NCBI RefSeq assembly: GCF_009709555.1
Contig: NZ_WJBG01000167.1
Span: 108,820-172,819, forward strand
Direction: 5' to 3'
From: Streptomyces blattellae
GTDB lineage: Bacteria > Actinomycetota > Actinomycetes > Streptomycetales > Streptomycetaceae
Length of the DNA: 64,000 nucleotides
Shown: one piece after another, positions 1-9,632 of the stretch
Layout: each line of letters starts with the position of its first letter
How positions within the stretch are numbered: position 1 is the first letter of the stretch
Position numbers and translations under genes: made by a program
The notes under the pieces: generated by a model
What the model saw: the letters and a program-made list of their open reading frames with translations, nothing else
Told to the model about the DNA's origin: nothing
Database searches by the model: none

Positions 1-670
1 TGATCGCGGCGATGTTCTCCGCGCCGACCTGCTTGGACATCTGGTCGATGGCCTGCGCGGCGGCCTCCGGGCCCGCGTTGTCCGGGCCGGTCGGCCAGCG
101 GTAGCCGTACGCCACCGGAACCCGGTACACCTCGGGTGCGAACGGCCCGAAGCCGTGCTTGTACGGCATGTTCTTCGCGGTCAGCGCCATCGTGAGGTTC
201 GTACGGCCGTGGTAGCCGTGGTCGAAGACGACGACGGCCTGGCGCTTGGTGTACGCACGGGCGATCTTGACGGCGTTCTCGACGGCCTCCGCGCCGGAGT
301 TGAACAGCGCCGACTTCTTGGCGTGCTCGCCCGGCGTCAGCTCCGCCAGCGCCTCCGCGACCTCGACGTACCCCTCGTATGGCGTGACCATGAAACAGGT
401 GTGGGTGAAGTCGGCGAGCTGCGCGGACGCCCGGCGTACGACGGCCTCGGCGGACGCGCCGACGGACGTCACGGCGATGCCCGACCCGAAGTCGATCAGC
501 CGGTTGCCGTCGACGTCCTCGATGATCCCGCCGCCCGCCCGCGCGGTGAACACCGGCAGTACGGAACCCACGCCCTGCGCGACCGCTGCGGTACGGCGGG
601 CCTGCAGTTCCTGCGACTTCGGGCCGGGGATGGCGGTGACGACGCGGCGCTCCTGCGGGATTGCGGTCAT
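1..670 (-). CDS. gabT: 4-aminobutyrate aminotransferase, 3' end cut by window edge
   Basis: PLP-dependent class III aminotransferase that moves the amino group of GABA to 2-oxoglutarate, giving succinic semialdehyde. About 223 N-terminal residues are visible. They read MTAIPQERRVVTAIPGPKS, then a glycine-rich GGGIIEDVDGNRLIDFGSGI stretch, and NSGAEAVENAVKIAR, the cofactor phosphate-binding region of the class. The PLP lysine lies beyond the edge. The ATG at 670 follows GGAG at a spacing of 6. The PucR regulator and aldehyde dehydrogenase nearby fit GABA catabolism. Another omega-amino acid substrate remains possible. Confidence 0.9.
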   Translation of the reverse strand, partial: MTAIPQERRVVTAIPGPKSQELQARRTAAVAQGVGSVLPVFTARAGGGIIEDVDGNRLIDFGSGIAVTSVGASAEAVVRRASAQLADFTHTCFMVTPYEGYVEVAEALAELTPGEHAKKSALFNSGAEAVENAVKIARAYTKRQAVVVFDHGYHGRTNLTMALTAKNMPYKHGFGPFAPEVYRVPVAYGYRWPTGPDNAGPEAAAQAIDQMSKQVGAENIAAI

Positions 671-1034
671 GAGGGGCTCCTGGGGTGGTGCGGACGCTTG
701 GCGTTCTCTTCTTTCTCGCAGGCTAGGACCGGGGGCGGAGGGTGGGCATGCTCCATGTGGGCGTCGTCAGGGATTCCGGTTGTCCGCGGTGGACATAGCG
801 ACGCCGAGCGGGCGGGCGCCTGCGGGCCACGTACCGAGCGTCCCCGTTTCGTCCACCATGTGCGATATGAAGGGACGACGATATCCGGAGCGCTTTGGTC
901 CGCTCCGCGCGCCGGACGCCGCTCCTTGACGGGCAAACGCTGCCTGCCGGGGCGCCAGCGGTGAACTCCCCTTGCCGGGGCGTTAGATTGACTCGCTGAT
1001 GGTGGACGGAACGGCTGCTCAGGGGGCAAGCGCG
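671..1034. other. Divergent intergenic region upstream of gabT and the VirD4-like gene
   Basis: Non-coding stretch between two divergent genes, expected to hold both promoters. I see no convincing -35/-10 pair. It contains one copy of a repeat found again near position 37193. Reading frames through it have no recognisable protein signature. Confidence 0.5.
915..939. repeat. 25-bp dispersed repeat, copy A
   Basis: Begins GACGCCGCTCCTTGACGG and is identical over 25 bp to 37193-37217. Similarity continues about 17 bp further with a few changes. The right part forms an imperfect hairpin around GGGCA/TGCC. Function unknown; both copies lie between genes. Confidence 0.75.
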
Positions 1035-3158
1035 ATGGACAGCGACGGGACGCAGGACGCGCGGGGTACGCATGCGAACCCTGTGCCGCGTCCAGCGGGA
1101 CCGCCGGCCATGCCCGCGGTACCGCCGCGGCCGACGGAGGCACCCGGCGTGCCGCCACGGCCGGACGGCTCGGCGTTCCTGGCGTGGCTGCGGGCGCCCC
1201 GTCCGGAGGCGGCGCCCGGAGTGTGGCGGTTCGGGCATCGGCCGCGGCCGGACGAGGAGCCGGAGGTCATTCCGGGGCGGCAGCTGATCGGCGGGGCGTT
1301 GATCGCGTTCCTGGTCGGCTGGCTGATCTGGTCGTTGCTGTGGAACGGCTATCTCGGCGGCTGGTGGCTGCTGCCGCTCTACGCGATGATCCCCGAGTCC
1401 TGGGTCGAACCGCACAGCTTCACCGCCGTCGTGGTCGTCTACGCCTACTACCTGGTGATCGCGCTGATCATCATGGTCGGCGTCGGCCGGCTCGGCCGCT
1501 GGGGCGATATCTGGCGCCGCTACGGCCCGCCCGCCTGGCGCCAGGCCTCCCGGGCGGACGAACGCCCGCCCGCCCCCGAAGAAGATCCCGCCGCCTGGCC
1601 CGCCGTGCGCGCCGCCGGTGCCGCCGACGCCGCCGAGCGGCTCGCCGCCGAGGCTCGGGGCGGGCTGATGCGGGACGTGGACCACGCCCGGATCGCCCGT
1701 GCCTGGCAGGGGGTGCGCAGCGGTCGGCACAGCCTCGCGACCTTCACCGGTGCCGTACTGAAGGACGGCGCCGCCGCCTGTCTGCACCCTTCCGGGGCGC
1801 GCGATCTGCCGGCCCGGCTGGCCCGGCACGACCTCCTCACCGGACAGGTACGGCTCGGTACGACGGCCGACGACGCGCGCAACCCGTACGCCTACCGGGG
1901 CACCGGCCTCGGCCTCGGCCCCGAGCTGCTCGGCACGTCCCTGCTGGCCGTCGGACCGGCGGGTTCCGGCAAGACCGGCAGTGTCGTCCGTCCGCTGGCC
2001 GAGTCGCTGTGCCTGCACGCGCTCGCCGGGCGGGCCGCGGTCGTCGTGGTCGGCGGGGCGGGCGCGGGGCTCGGCCCGGCCGACGCGTATGACGTCGTCG
2101 TACGGATCGGGAATCCGGAATCCGTGTACGACCTGGACCTGTACGGCGGGACCACGGACCCCGATGAGGCCGCGGCCGTGCTCGCCGAGGCGCTCGTCGG
2201 GGATCTGGCCGATCCGCATCCGGGCAGTGACAGCCGCCGGTCCACGACCGTGCTCGCGCAGCTGCTCGGGCCGTTCCGGGCGGTCCACGGGCGCTTCCCC
2301 TCCGTGCCGGAGCTGCGGCAGCTGCTCGACGGGGCGGCCGGTCCGCTGGACGCGCTGCGCCAGGGCCTCGCAGGCTCCGGTCAGGAGTCGATGCTGCGTG
2401 AACTGGACGCGCGGGCACGGCAGATGGGGCACCCGGGTGATGTGGGCGGGGTGCTCGCGGACCGGGTGGCGTTGCTGGACCGGCCGGCGTTCGCGGGGTT
2501 CTTCGACACGTCGGGTCAGTCGCGGCCGTTCTCGCTGAAGGCGCTCGACCATCCGGTGCGGGTGCGGATCGACCTGCCCGAGCGCGGGCACGCGGACGCC
2601 TCACGGATGCTGGCGCGGCTGGTGCTGGCGCAGTTCTCGGCGAGTGTGGCGGTGCGGGAGGACCGTTCGCTGTTCGCCTGTCTGATCCTGGACGACGCCT
2701 CGGGTGTCGTCACCCCGGAAGCCGTACGGGGGATTCAGCGGCTGCGGTCCGCTCATGCCGGAGTCGTCCTGACCCTGCGCACCCTCGACGACGTACCGAG
2801 GCCGCTGCGCGGGCCGCTGCTCGGGGCCGCCGGCTGCCGGATGGCGCTGTCCGGGCTGACGCCGTGGGACGGGCAGGACTTCGCCGAGGTGTGGGGCAAG
2901 GAGTGGACCGAGGCGCGGGATGTGACCGACCGGCAGATCATCGCCGAGACCCCGGCCGGGAAGGCCCTGCACATGCTGCGGCGCGTGATCACCGGCAAGG
3001 CGCCGACCGCGCGGGCGGTGACCGTGCGGCAGGTTGAGCGGGAGCGGTGGTCGGCGTCCGAGCTGGCGCATGCGGTGCCGCCGGGGCATGCGGTGCTGTC
3101 CCTGACGTCCGTGCAGGGGGAGCATGCGCCGCCGCTGCTGGTGGACCTGCGGGGCTGA
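1035..3158 (+). CDS. Membrane-anchored VirD4/TraD-like P-loop ATPase
   Basis: About 707 aa. A Pro-rich N-terminus precedes two membrane segments (about residues 84-105 and 130-153). A long cytoplasmic domain follows with Walker A GPAGSGKT near residue 310 and a probable Walker B ending LILDDAS. This layout resembles coupling proteins of conjugation and type IV secretion, but no relaxase or pilus gene is nearby, so a conjugative role is not supported. I chose ATG 1035, which has AGGGGG eight bases upstream; an in-frame ATG at 999 has no visible binding site. The gene lies between gabT and pucR on the opposite strand to gabT. Substrate unknown. Confidence 0.7.
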   Translation: MDSDGTQDARGTHANPVPRPAGPPAMPAVPPRPTEAPGVPPRPDGSAFLAWLRAPRPEAAPGVWRFGHRPRPDEEPEVIPGRQLIGGALIAFLVGWLIWSLLWNGYLGGWWLLPLYAMIPESWVEPHSFTAVVVVYAYYLVIALIIMVGVGRLGRWGDIWRRYGPPAWRQASRADERPPAPEEDPAAWPAVRAAGAADAAERLAAEARGGLMRDVDHARIARAWQGVRSGRHSLATFTGAVLKDGAAACLHPSGARDLPARLARHDLLTGQVRLGTTADDARNPYAYRGTGLGLGPELLGTSLLAVGPAGSGKTGSVVRPLAESLCLHALAGRAAVVVVGGAGAGLGPADAYDVVVRIGNPESVYDLDLYGGTTDPDEAAAVLAEALVGDLADPHPGSDSRRSTTVLAQLLGPFRAVHGRFPSVPELRQLLDGAAGPLDALRQGLAGSGQESMLRELDARARQMGHPGDVGGVLADRVALLDRPAFAGFFDTSGQSRPFSLKALDHPVRVRIDLPERGHADASRMLARLVLAQFSASVAVREDRSLFACLILDDASGVVTPEAVRGIQRLRSAHAGVVLTLRTLDDVPRPLRGPLLGAAGCRMALSGLTPWDGQDFAEVWGKEWTEARDVTDRQIIAETPAGKALHMLRRVITGKAPTARAVTVRQVERERWSASELAHAVPPGHAVLSLTSVQGEHAPPLLVDLRG

Positions 3159-3276
3159 CAGCCGAACACGGGGGCGTGCGGCGACCGTACGGTGAGGCAG
3201 AATCGGCATAGGCCGTTCATACGCGGCGGCCAAAGGATCACAGTGATCACGGAACCATCACCGACCTGAAGGCTCC

Positions 3277-4854
3277 ATGCCCCCGACGCTTGCCTCGCTC
3301 GTCCACCACTCCGCGCTCAAGCTCACCGTGCGCGCGGGCGAGGACCGGCTGGACGTGCCCGTTCGCTGGGCGCACGTCAGTGAGCTGGCCGATCCCGTGC
3401 CGTACATGGAGGGCGGGGAGCTGCTGCTGATCACCGCGCTGAAACTGGACGCGGAGGACCCGGAGGCGATGCGGCGTTATGTGAAGCGGCTGGTGGGGGC
3501 GGGCGTCGTCGGGCTCGGCTTCGCCGTCGGGGTCAGCTACGAGGAGACCCCCGAGGCTCTCGTCGACGCGGCGGCGGAAGAAGGTCTGCCGCTGCTGGAG
3601 GTGCCGCGCCGTACGCCGTTTCTCGCCATCAGCAAGGCCGTCTCGGCGGCGATCGCGGCCGACCAGTACCGGGCGGTGACGGCAGGGTTCGCGGCGCAAC
3701 GCGAACTCACCAGGCAGGCCCTGACGGACGGGCCCGAGGGGCTGCTTGGCGCGCTCGCCTCGCAGGTCGACGGATGGGCGGCGCTCTACGACGCCTCGGG
3801 CGCCGTCGTCGCCACCGCGCCGGAGTGGGCGGGACGGCGGGCCGCGCGGCTGACGGCGGACGTGGAACGGCTGCGGGAGCGGCCCGCGCCGGCCTCCGCG
3901 GTCGTGGGCGGGCCGGAGCACGAGGACCGGGTCGAACTGCACTCCCTGGGCACCGGCCGGCGGCCACGGGCGGCGCTCGCGGTGGGGACGGCGGCGGCGC
4001 TGGGGACGGCCGAACGCTACGCCGTCCATGCGGCCATCGCGTTGCTGACATTGACGACGGAGCGGTCCCGTGCCCTGCACGCCGCCGAGCAGCGGCTCGG
4101 GGCGGCGGTGCTGCGGATGCTGCTCGCGGGGGAGCCCGACCATGCCCGCGCGGTGGCCGGGGACCTGTACGACGGTCTCCTCGACGCGCCCTTCCGCGTG
4201 ATCGTCGCCGAGCCGGCCGCCGCGCACGGGGAGGCGCTGGCCGGGCTCGCCGAGGTCATGGAGTCGGCGGGCGCGCGGGCGGGTGAGGCCGTACTGGTGG
4301 TGCCGGAGGGGGAGCGGCTGGTGGCGCTGGCCGCGGACGGCGGGGCCGCGGTGGCCGCGTGCGGGGAGTTCGCGGCGGCCTTGGAGGCGGCGCGGGCCGC
4401 GGGGGCGGAGCAGCCGCTGCCCGACGAGGACGAACTGGTCGTGGGCCTGTCGGCGCCCGTCGGGCCGATCGCCGCCGCGGTCGCCTACAAGCAGGCCGGG
4501 CAGGCGCTGTCCGTGGCGCGGCGGCGGGGGCGGGTGGCCGTCGAGCACGAGCAGCTGGCGGCGGGGTCCGTGGTGCCGTTGCTCGCGGACGATGCGGTGA
4601 AGGCGTTTGCGGACGGGTTGCTGCGGCCGCTGTACGCGCATGACGCGACCGGGCGGGGGGATCTGGTCGCCTCGCTCCGGGCCTGGCTGTCCCGGCACGG
4701 CCAGTGGGACGCCGCGGCGGCCGACCTGGGGGTTCATCGGCATACCCTGCGGTATCGCATGCGGCGGGTGGAGGAGATCATCGAGCGGTCGCTGGATGAC
4801 CCGGATGCGCGGATGGAACTGTGGCTGGCGCTCAAGGCGACGTCGGCGGAGTAG
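3277..4854 (+). CDS. PucR-family transcriptional regulator
   Basis: 525 aa. The N-terminus (about residues 1-120, starting MPPTLASLVHHSALKLTV) matches the PucR sensory domain type. The centre resembles the GGDEF-like/CdaR region. The C-terminus carries the family's helix-turn-helix, with GQWDAAAADLGVHRHTLRYR near residue 480. Members control purine, amine or GABA catabolism in response to metabolites. Its place beside an aldehyde dehydrogenase and a GABA aminotransferase suggests local control of amine catabolism. The effector cannot be read from sequence. GAAGG precedes the ATG. Confidence 0.88.
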   Translation: MPPTLASLVHHSALKLTVRAGEDRLDVPVRWAHVSELADPVPYMEGGELLLITALKLDAEDPEAMRRYVKRLVGAGVVGLGFAVGVSYEETPEALVDAAAEEGLPLLEVPRRTPFLAISKAVSAAIAADQYRAVTAGFAAQRELTRQALTDGPEGLLGALASQVDGWAALYDASGAVVATAPEWAGRRAARLTADVERLRERPAPASAVVGGPEHEDRVELHSLGTGRRPRAALAVGTAAALGTAERYAVHAAIALLTLTTERSRALHAAEQRLGAAVLRMLLAGEPDHARAVAGDLYDGLLDAPFRVIVAEPAAAHGEALAGLAEVMESAGARAGEAVLVVPEGERLVALAADGGAAVAACGEFAAALEAARAAGAEQPLPDEDELVVGLSAPVGPIAAAVAYKQAGQALSVARRRGRVAVEHEQLAAGSVVPLLADDAVKAFADGLLRPLYAHDATGRGDLVASLRAWLSRHGQWDAAAADLGVHRHTLRYRMRRVEEIIERSLDDPDARMELWLALKATSAE

Positions 4855-5194
4855 GTGCGGCGGGGCTGGTGCGGTTGCCGTGCGTCGGGGCTGGGCGGGG
4901 GTGGGTCGCGCGGCCCGGCGCGGTGGCTGGGCGGAGGGCGTCGCGCGGCCCGGCGCTTGCGGGGCGCCGCCTGCGCCCGCCCTCCCCCACTCTCGGCTTC
5001 GCTCGACCGGGGGGACCCCCATCGCCCCAGGCGGCACGCATGCCCGCAGCTGGGGGCAAGGCGGCTCTGCCGATCCGGTGTGCCGCACCCCCTGACCACT
5101 ACGCACTGGACAAACGACTCCGCCCCTTTCCGCCCCTACCGTGGAGGCCGAGCACCAAGAACCATCTCCCTACGTGGAAGGGCCGGGACTTCAC
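4855..5194. other. Intergenic region between pucR and aldehyde dehydrogenase
   Basis: GC-rich non-coding stretch containing a long palindromic repeat (4981-5030) and, closer to the dehydrogenase, probable promoter sequence around 5105-5145. No further gene is supported. Confidence 0.5.
4981..5030. repeat. Palindromic intergenic repeat (type GAGAGTGGGGGAG)
   Basis: CTCCCCCAC and GGGGGGACCCCC arms surround a CTCGGCTTCGCTCGA core. The reverse complement of 4982-5006 matches 26573-26597, inside the acyl-CoA dehydrogenase gene, at 23 of 25 bases. Located downstream of pucR, it could also act as a transcription terminator. Confidence 0.7.
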
Positions 5195-6640
5195 ATGACT
5201 TCCAGCCGTGCCTTCTGGCTCGCCGGTCGCCAGGCTGCCGGTGAGGCTACGTTCGACGTCACCTCGCCGTGGGACGGGCGCCTGGTCGGCAAGGTGGCTG
5301 TGCCGACGGATGCGCAGGTCGAGGAAGCTGTGGCGGCTGCGTATGCCGTGCGGGACGAGTTCGCGGCGACGCCCGCGCATGTACGCGCCGCCGCGCTGGA
5401 CCACGTCAGCCGGCGTCTCGTGGAGCGCACGGAGGACATCGCGCAGCTGATCTCCGCGGAGAACGGCAAACCGGTCAAGTGGGCCCGGGGCGAGGTGGGC
5501 CGGGCGGTGTCCGTGTTCCGGTTCGCCGCTGAGGAGGCCCGGCGTTTCAACGGCGGTGAGGCGCAGCGCCTCGACACCGACCTCGGCGGTCAGGGCCGGC
5601 TCGCCCTCACACGCCGCTTCCCGAAGGGCGTCGTACTCGGTATCGCGCCGTTCAACTTCCCGCTGAACCTCTGCGCCCACAAGATCGCCCCGGCGATCGC
5701 GGCGGGCACGCCGATCATCCTGAAGCCGGCTCCGGCGACCCCGCTCTCCGGCCTGGTCATCGGCGACCTGCTCGCCGAGACGGAGCTGCCCGCCGGTTCC
5801 TGGTCGATCCTCCCGGTTTCCAACGACCGTATGCCCGCCCTCGTCCAGGACGAGCGGCTGCCGGTGATCTCCTTCACCGGTTCCGAGAAGGTCGGCTACG
5901 CGATCATGGACTCGGTGCCGCGCAAGCACTGCACGCTGGAACTGGGCGGCAACGGCGCGGCCGTGGTGCTCGGTGACTACGCCTCCGACGCAGACCTCGA
6001 CTGGGCGGCCACCCGCATCGCCACCTTCTCGAACTACCAGGGCGGCCAGTCCTGCATCTCCGTGCAGCGGGTCATCGCCGACGCCTCCGTCTACGACCGC
6101 CTGCTCCCGCGCATCGTCGCCGCCGTCGAGGCCCAGGTCACCGGCGACCCCGGCGACGACACGACCGACGTCGGCCCGCTGGTCAGCGAGGACGCCGCGA
6201 AGCGCGTGGAGGCCTGGGTCCAGGAGGCCGTCGACGCCGGGGCAACGCTCCGCACCGGTGGCAAGCGCGACGGCGCCTCGTACGCGCCGACGGTCCTCAC
6301 CGACGTACCGGCCGGCACGACGATCTCCTGCGAGGAGGTCTTCGGACCCGTCCTGACCGTGCAGCGGGTGGACGGCGAGGCGGCTGCCTTCGCCGCCGCC
6401 AACGACTCCAAGTACGGACTCCAGGCGGGCGTCTTCACCCATGACCTCCAGGTCGCCTTCCGGGCTCACCGCGCCCTTGAGGTCGGCGGTGTCGTCATCG
6501 GCGACGTGCCGTCCTACCGCGCCGACCAGATGCCGTACGGCGGCGCCAAGCAGTCCGGTGTGGGCCGTGAGGGCGTGAGGTTCGCGATGGACGACTACAC
6601 CTACGAGCGGGTGCTGGTCCTCACGGGCCTCACTCTCTGA
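5195..6640 (+). CDS. NAD(P)-dependent aldehyde dehydrogenase
   Basis: 481 aa, normal length for the ALDH superfamily. Visible marks are the PFNFPLN segment, the LELGGNGAA motif with the general-base Glu, GGQSCISVQR with the catalytic Cys, and EEVFGPVL near the C-terminus. It oxidises an aldehyde to the acid. With gabT and pucR adjacent, succinic semialdehyde or a related omega-amino aldehyde is the likely substrate, but that is inference. I chose ATG 5195 (MTSSRAFWLAG) with GGAAGG about 12 bases upstream; a GTG at 5141 would add 18 unconvincing residues. Confidence 0.88.
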   Translation: MTSSRAFWLAGRQAAGEATFDVTSPWDGRLVGKVAVPTDAQVEEAVAAAYAVRDEFAATPAHVRAAALDHVSRRLVERTEDIAQLISAENGKPVKWARGEVGRAVSVFRFAAEEARRFNGGEAQRLDTDLGGQGRLALTRRFPKGVVLGIAPFNFPLNLCAHKIAPAIAAGTPIILKPAPATPLSGLVIGDLLAETELPAGSWSILPVSNDRMPALVQDERLPVISFTGSEKVGYAIMDSVPRKHCTLELGGNGAAVVLGDYASDADLDWAATRIATFSNYQGGQSCISVQRVIADASVYDRLLPRIVAAVEAQVTGDPGDDTTDVGPLVSEDAAKRVEAWVQEAVDAGATLRTGGKRDGASYAPTVLTDVPAGTTISCEEVFGPVLTVQRVDGEAAAFAAANDSKYGLQAGVFTHDLQVAFRAHRALEVGGVVIGDVPSYRADQMPYGGAKQSGVGREGVRFAMDDYTYERVLVLTGLTL

Positions 6641-6672
6641 CTCATGGCCCTCTGGCCCTCTCTGGCTCACGA

Positions 6673-6706
6673 CCCTCTAGCTTATGGGAACCATTTTCAT
6701 ATAGAG
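6673..6706. promoter_or_regulatory. Near-palindrome resembling a Zur box
   Basis: AT-rich near-palindrome TATGGGAACCATTTTCATA, flanked by CTCTA and TAGAG. Read on the minus strand it is TGAAAATGGTTCCCA, close to the actinobacterial Zur consensus TGAAAATnATTTTCA on its left arm only. It lies between convergent genes, where an operator is unexpected. Weak call. Confidence 0.25.
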
Positions 6707-6714
6707 TTCCGAAA

Positions 6715-6748
6715 GGGTCCGGCACCGATGCCTTCCGGTGCCGGACCC
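6715..6748. terminator. Bidirectional terminator hairpin
   Basis: Perfect 13-bp stem GGGTCCGGCACCG / CGGTGCCGGACCC with an 8-base loop, between the convergent aldehyde dehydrogenase and GH3 genes. Confidence 0.85.
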
Positions 6749-6776
6749 CTTCTCCGTGCCGGCCTGCCCCGGACCC

Positions 6777-9596
6777 TCAACCGGAGAAGCCGACGTGCGC
6801 GAGCCGCAGTGGGCCGCGCAGTCTGAGGTGCACGTCGCGCACGCCCGCGGTGACCAGACCCGCGCCGAGGGTGGTGTAGTCGTACGGGCCCGCCCCCGCG
6901 TCCGCCTCCAGCACGGCCAGTGCGGGGCCGCCGTCCAGCGACACCTCCACCACACCCCGGCCCGCCACCGTCGCACTCACCTGGGTGACACCGGGCCCGA
7001 AGTCGCAGGCACGGTAGACGAGTTCGGCCACCCGGTCGCCCGCCGGTGTCACCGCGTCGCCCGCCGCCTTCGTACGGTCCACGATGACCGACCCGCTCTG
7101 CTCGTCGAAGTCGGCGGCGTCCAGGCCGCGTCGGGCGACCGGGCGGGGCGCGGCGGGCTCGCCGTCGAGGACGAGGGTCGTCCGCAGGCGGATGTCCTCG
7201 CTGGACGCGCCGGCGAATACGTCGTACGCGCCCGGCTCCAGCCGCCACCGGCCGTGCGCGACATCCCAGAACGCGAAGGCGGACAGCGGGACTTCGAAGG
7301 TCAGCCGCTCGCTCGACCCCGGGGTGAGCGTGATCCGGCGGTGGGCCACCAGTTCGCGGCGCGGGCGCGGGACCGAGGGGTCCACGGCGCGGGTGTAGAG
7401 CTGGGCGACCTCGTCGGCGGTCACATCACCGGTGTGGGTGACGCTGAAGGAGACGTGCACCGTCTCGCCCTCGACGCGGGCCGACAGGTCGGTGTACGAG
7501 AACGACGCGTACGACAGGCCGTGGCCGAAGGGGAACAGGGGCGTGCCCTCGAAGTAGAGGTAGGTCTGACGGGCGCCGATCACGTCGTAGTCGAGCAGGC
7601 CGGGGAGGTCGGTGTCGTCGGCGTACCAGGTCTGCGGGAGGCGGCCGGCGGGGGAGACGTCACCGGCGAGCACCCGGGCCAGGGCGGTGCCGGCCGCCTG
7701 GCCGCCGTGCGCGGTCCACAGCAGGGCGGGCAGGGCGGCCGTCTCGACCGTGTACGGGTAGGCGGAGACCAGCGTCAGCACCGTGGCCGGGTTCGCGGCA
7801 CGGGCCGCGCGCAGCAGGCGCTCCTGGTAGTCGGGCAGGCGCAGCGTCGTACGGTCCTCGGTCTCGCGGCCGTTGATGTGCGGGTCGTTGCCCGCGACGA
7901 CCAGGACCACGTCCGCCTGGGCGGCGATCCGCGCCACCGCGTCCTCGCCGCGCTCCACGATCTCCACCCGGAAGACCTCCAGGTCCTCCTCGGCAACCTT
8001 CACCCCGTCGGCGGCGACTGAGACGTGGCGGCCCGTACCGACGTGCCTGAGGAGGTGTCCGTTCTCGTGCGGTTCCAGGCGGAACGTCTCCTGGACGACC
8101 CAGCCTCCGGGCTGCTCGGCGGAGGCCCGCACGCGACCGTCGCCGGCGACCGAGAGGTAGCGGCCGTCGGGGGCCCGCAGGGTCAGGACGCCCTCGCCCC
8201 AGTCGACGAGCGCGAGTTCGGTGCCGGTGGGGTCGGTGGTGAGCGGCGGGAGGTCCGTACGGCCCGCGAGGAGCGCGGGGTCCAGCGCGCCCTCGGCGCC
8301 GCGCGCTTCGTCGGCGCCGTCCGCGGGCGGCACGTACAGGCAGGAACCGTCCGACGTCCGCAGCCGTACGCGGTCCACGCCCTCCGCGAACTCCACGCGC
8401 TCGGCGCCGAACCGCTCGTACAGGCCCTCCAGTGGTGTCGAGCGGTGCAGGAGCGTGCCGCTGTACCAGTCGAGCTTGCACTCGTCGGCGAGCAGGCCGA
8501 CGACGGCGAGGCGGGTGTCGTGGGCGAGGGGCAGGATGCCGTCGTTCTTCAGCAGGACGATCGCCTGCTCGGCCGCCTCCTGGGCGAGCGCGCGGTGCTC
8601 CGGAGTGTCGAAGGCGCCGGTTTCGTCGTACGAGTCGAACTCGCCGAGCCGGAAGCGGACCGAGAGCTGGCGGCGGACCGCCGCGTCCAGGTCGGCCTCC
8701 GTCAACCGGCCCTGGTCCAGGGCGCCTTGGATCCGCGCGACGATCTGCGAACTGTCCGTGCCGTGGTCGGTGAAGCTGTCGACGCCGGCCAGCAGCGCCG
8801 CCGCGGTCGCCTCCTCGTGGGTGTCGAAGTAGTGCTCGCAGTCGACCAGGTTGGAGGGCGCCCCCGCGTCCGAGCAGACCAGGAGGTCGTCGTCGGTCCA
8901 GGCGCGCAGCTGCTCGCGCAGATACGGCGAGACGTGGTTCGGGCGGCCGTTGACCAGGTTGTACGCCGGCATGACCCCGGCGACCGCGCCCGCCTGAACC
9001 GTCTCGCGGAAGGCGCGCAGGTCGTACTCGTGCAGTACGCGCGGGCGGACGGAGGACGAGGTGACGGCGCGGTCCGTCTCGTTGTTGTGGGCGAGCCAGT
9101 GCTTGAGGACGGGGGCGGTGCGCCAGTACGCCGGGTGGTCGCCGCGCAGTCCGTGCGTGTACGCGGTGGCGATCGCCGAGGTGAGCTTCGGGTCCTCCGA
9201 GTAGCCCTCCTCGTTGCGGCCCCACAGGGGGTGCCTCAGGAGATTGACGGTCGGGGACCAGACGTTGAGGCCGACGCGGTCGTCATGGGCGCGCATCGCG
9301 CGGACCTCCTTCGACACCGCGTCGCCGATCCGCCGTACGAGATCCGGGTTCCAGGTCGCGCCCAGGCCGACCGCCTGCGGGAACACCGTCGCCGGTCCCA
9401 TCCACGCCACGCCGTGCAGCGCCTCCTGGCCGGTGCGGAAGGCCGCGACGCCGAGACGCTCGACGGCCGGGGCGAACTGGTGCAGGAGTCCGGTCTTCTC
9501 GTCCAGGGTCAGGCGCGACAGCAGATCGTCGATGCGCTTCGCGAACGGCAGGTGTGGATCGCGAAAAGGCGGTGTGTAGGCCGTGTGTGCGGTCAC
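6777..9596 (-). CDS. GH3 beta-glucosidase with C-terminal accessory domains
   Basis: 939 aa. The N-terminal GH3 barrel starts at FAKRIDDLLSRLTLDEK. The nucleophile is probably Asp243 in LVCSDAGAPSN. The GH3 C-terminal domain carries a beta-trefoil/fascin-like insert (about residues 400-560), then a fibronectin-like domain and a C-terminal CBM6/36-like jelly roll. No signal peptide, so it should act in the cytoplasm, removing glucose from the non-reducing end of imported, debranched oligosaccharides. I chose GTG 9596 because AAGGGGA lies eight bases upstream; the longer ATG at 9653 would place the operator inside the coding region. Divergent from the ABC transporter and shares its control region. 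Confidence 0.9.
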   Translation of the reverse strand: MTAHTAYTPPFRDPHLPFAKRIDDLLSRLTLDEKTGLLHQFAPAVERLGVAAFRTGQEALHGVAWMGPATVFPQAVGLGATWNPDLVRRIGDAVSKEVRAMRAHDDRVGLNVWSPTVNLLRHPLWGRNEEGYSEDPKLTSAIATAYTHGLRGDHPAYWRTAPVLKHWLAHNNETDRAVTSSSVRPRVLHEYDLRAFRETVQAGAVAGVMPAYNLVNGRPNHVSPYLREQLRAWTDDDLLVCSDAGAPSNLVDCEHYFDTHEEATAAALLAGVDSFTDHGTDSSQIVARIQGALDQGRLTEADLDAAVRRQLSVRFRLGEFDSYDETGAFDTPEHRALAQEAAEQAIVLLKNDGILPLAHDTRLAVVGLLADECKLDWYSGTLLHRSTPLEGLYERFGAERVEFAEGVDRVRLRTSDGSCLYVPPADGADEARGAEGALDPALLAGRTDLPPLTTDPTGTELALVDWGEGVLTLRAPDGRYLSVAGDGRVRASAEQPGGWVVQETFRLEPHENGHLLRHVGTGRHVSVAADGVKVAEEDLEVFRVEIVERGEDAVARIAAQADVVLVVAGNDPHINGRETEDRTTLRLPDYQERLLRAARAANPATVLTLVSAYPYTVETAALPALLWTAHGGQAAGTALARVLAGDVSPAGRLPQTWYADDTDLPGLLDYDVIGARQTYLYFEGTPLFPFGHGLSYASFSYTDLSARVEGETVHVSFSVTHTGDVTADEVAQLYTRAVDPSVPRPRRELVAHRRITLTPGSSERLTFEVPLSAFAFWDVAHGRWRLEPGAYDVFAGASSEDIRLRTTLVLDGEPAAPRPVARRGLDAADFDEQSGSVIVDRTKAAGDAVTPAGDRVAELVYRACDFGPGVTQVSATVAGRGVVEVSLDGGPALAVLEADAGAGPYDYTTLGAGLVTAGVRDVHLRLRGPLRLAHVGFSG

Positions 9597-9632
9597 GGTG
9601 GGATCCCCTTGCGATGGATCGGTGCGATGCTT

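Noticed and set aside
7660..9225. Long open frame opposite to and within GH3
   Set aside because: Arg/Pro-rich translation typical of a frame shadow in high-GC DNA; GH3 motifs are in the chosen frame.
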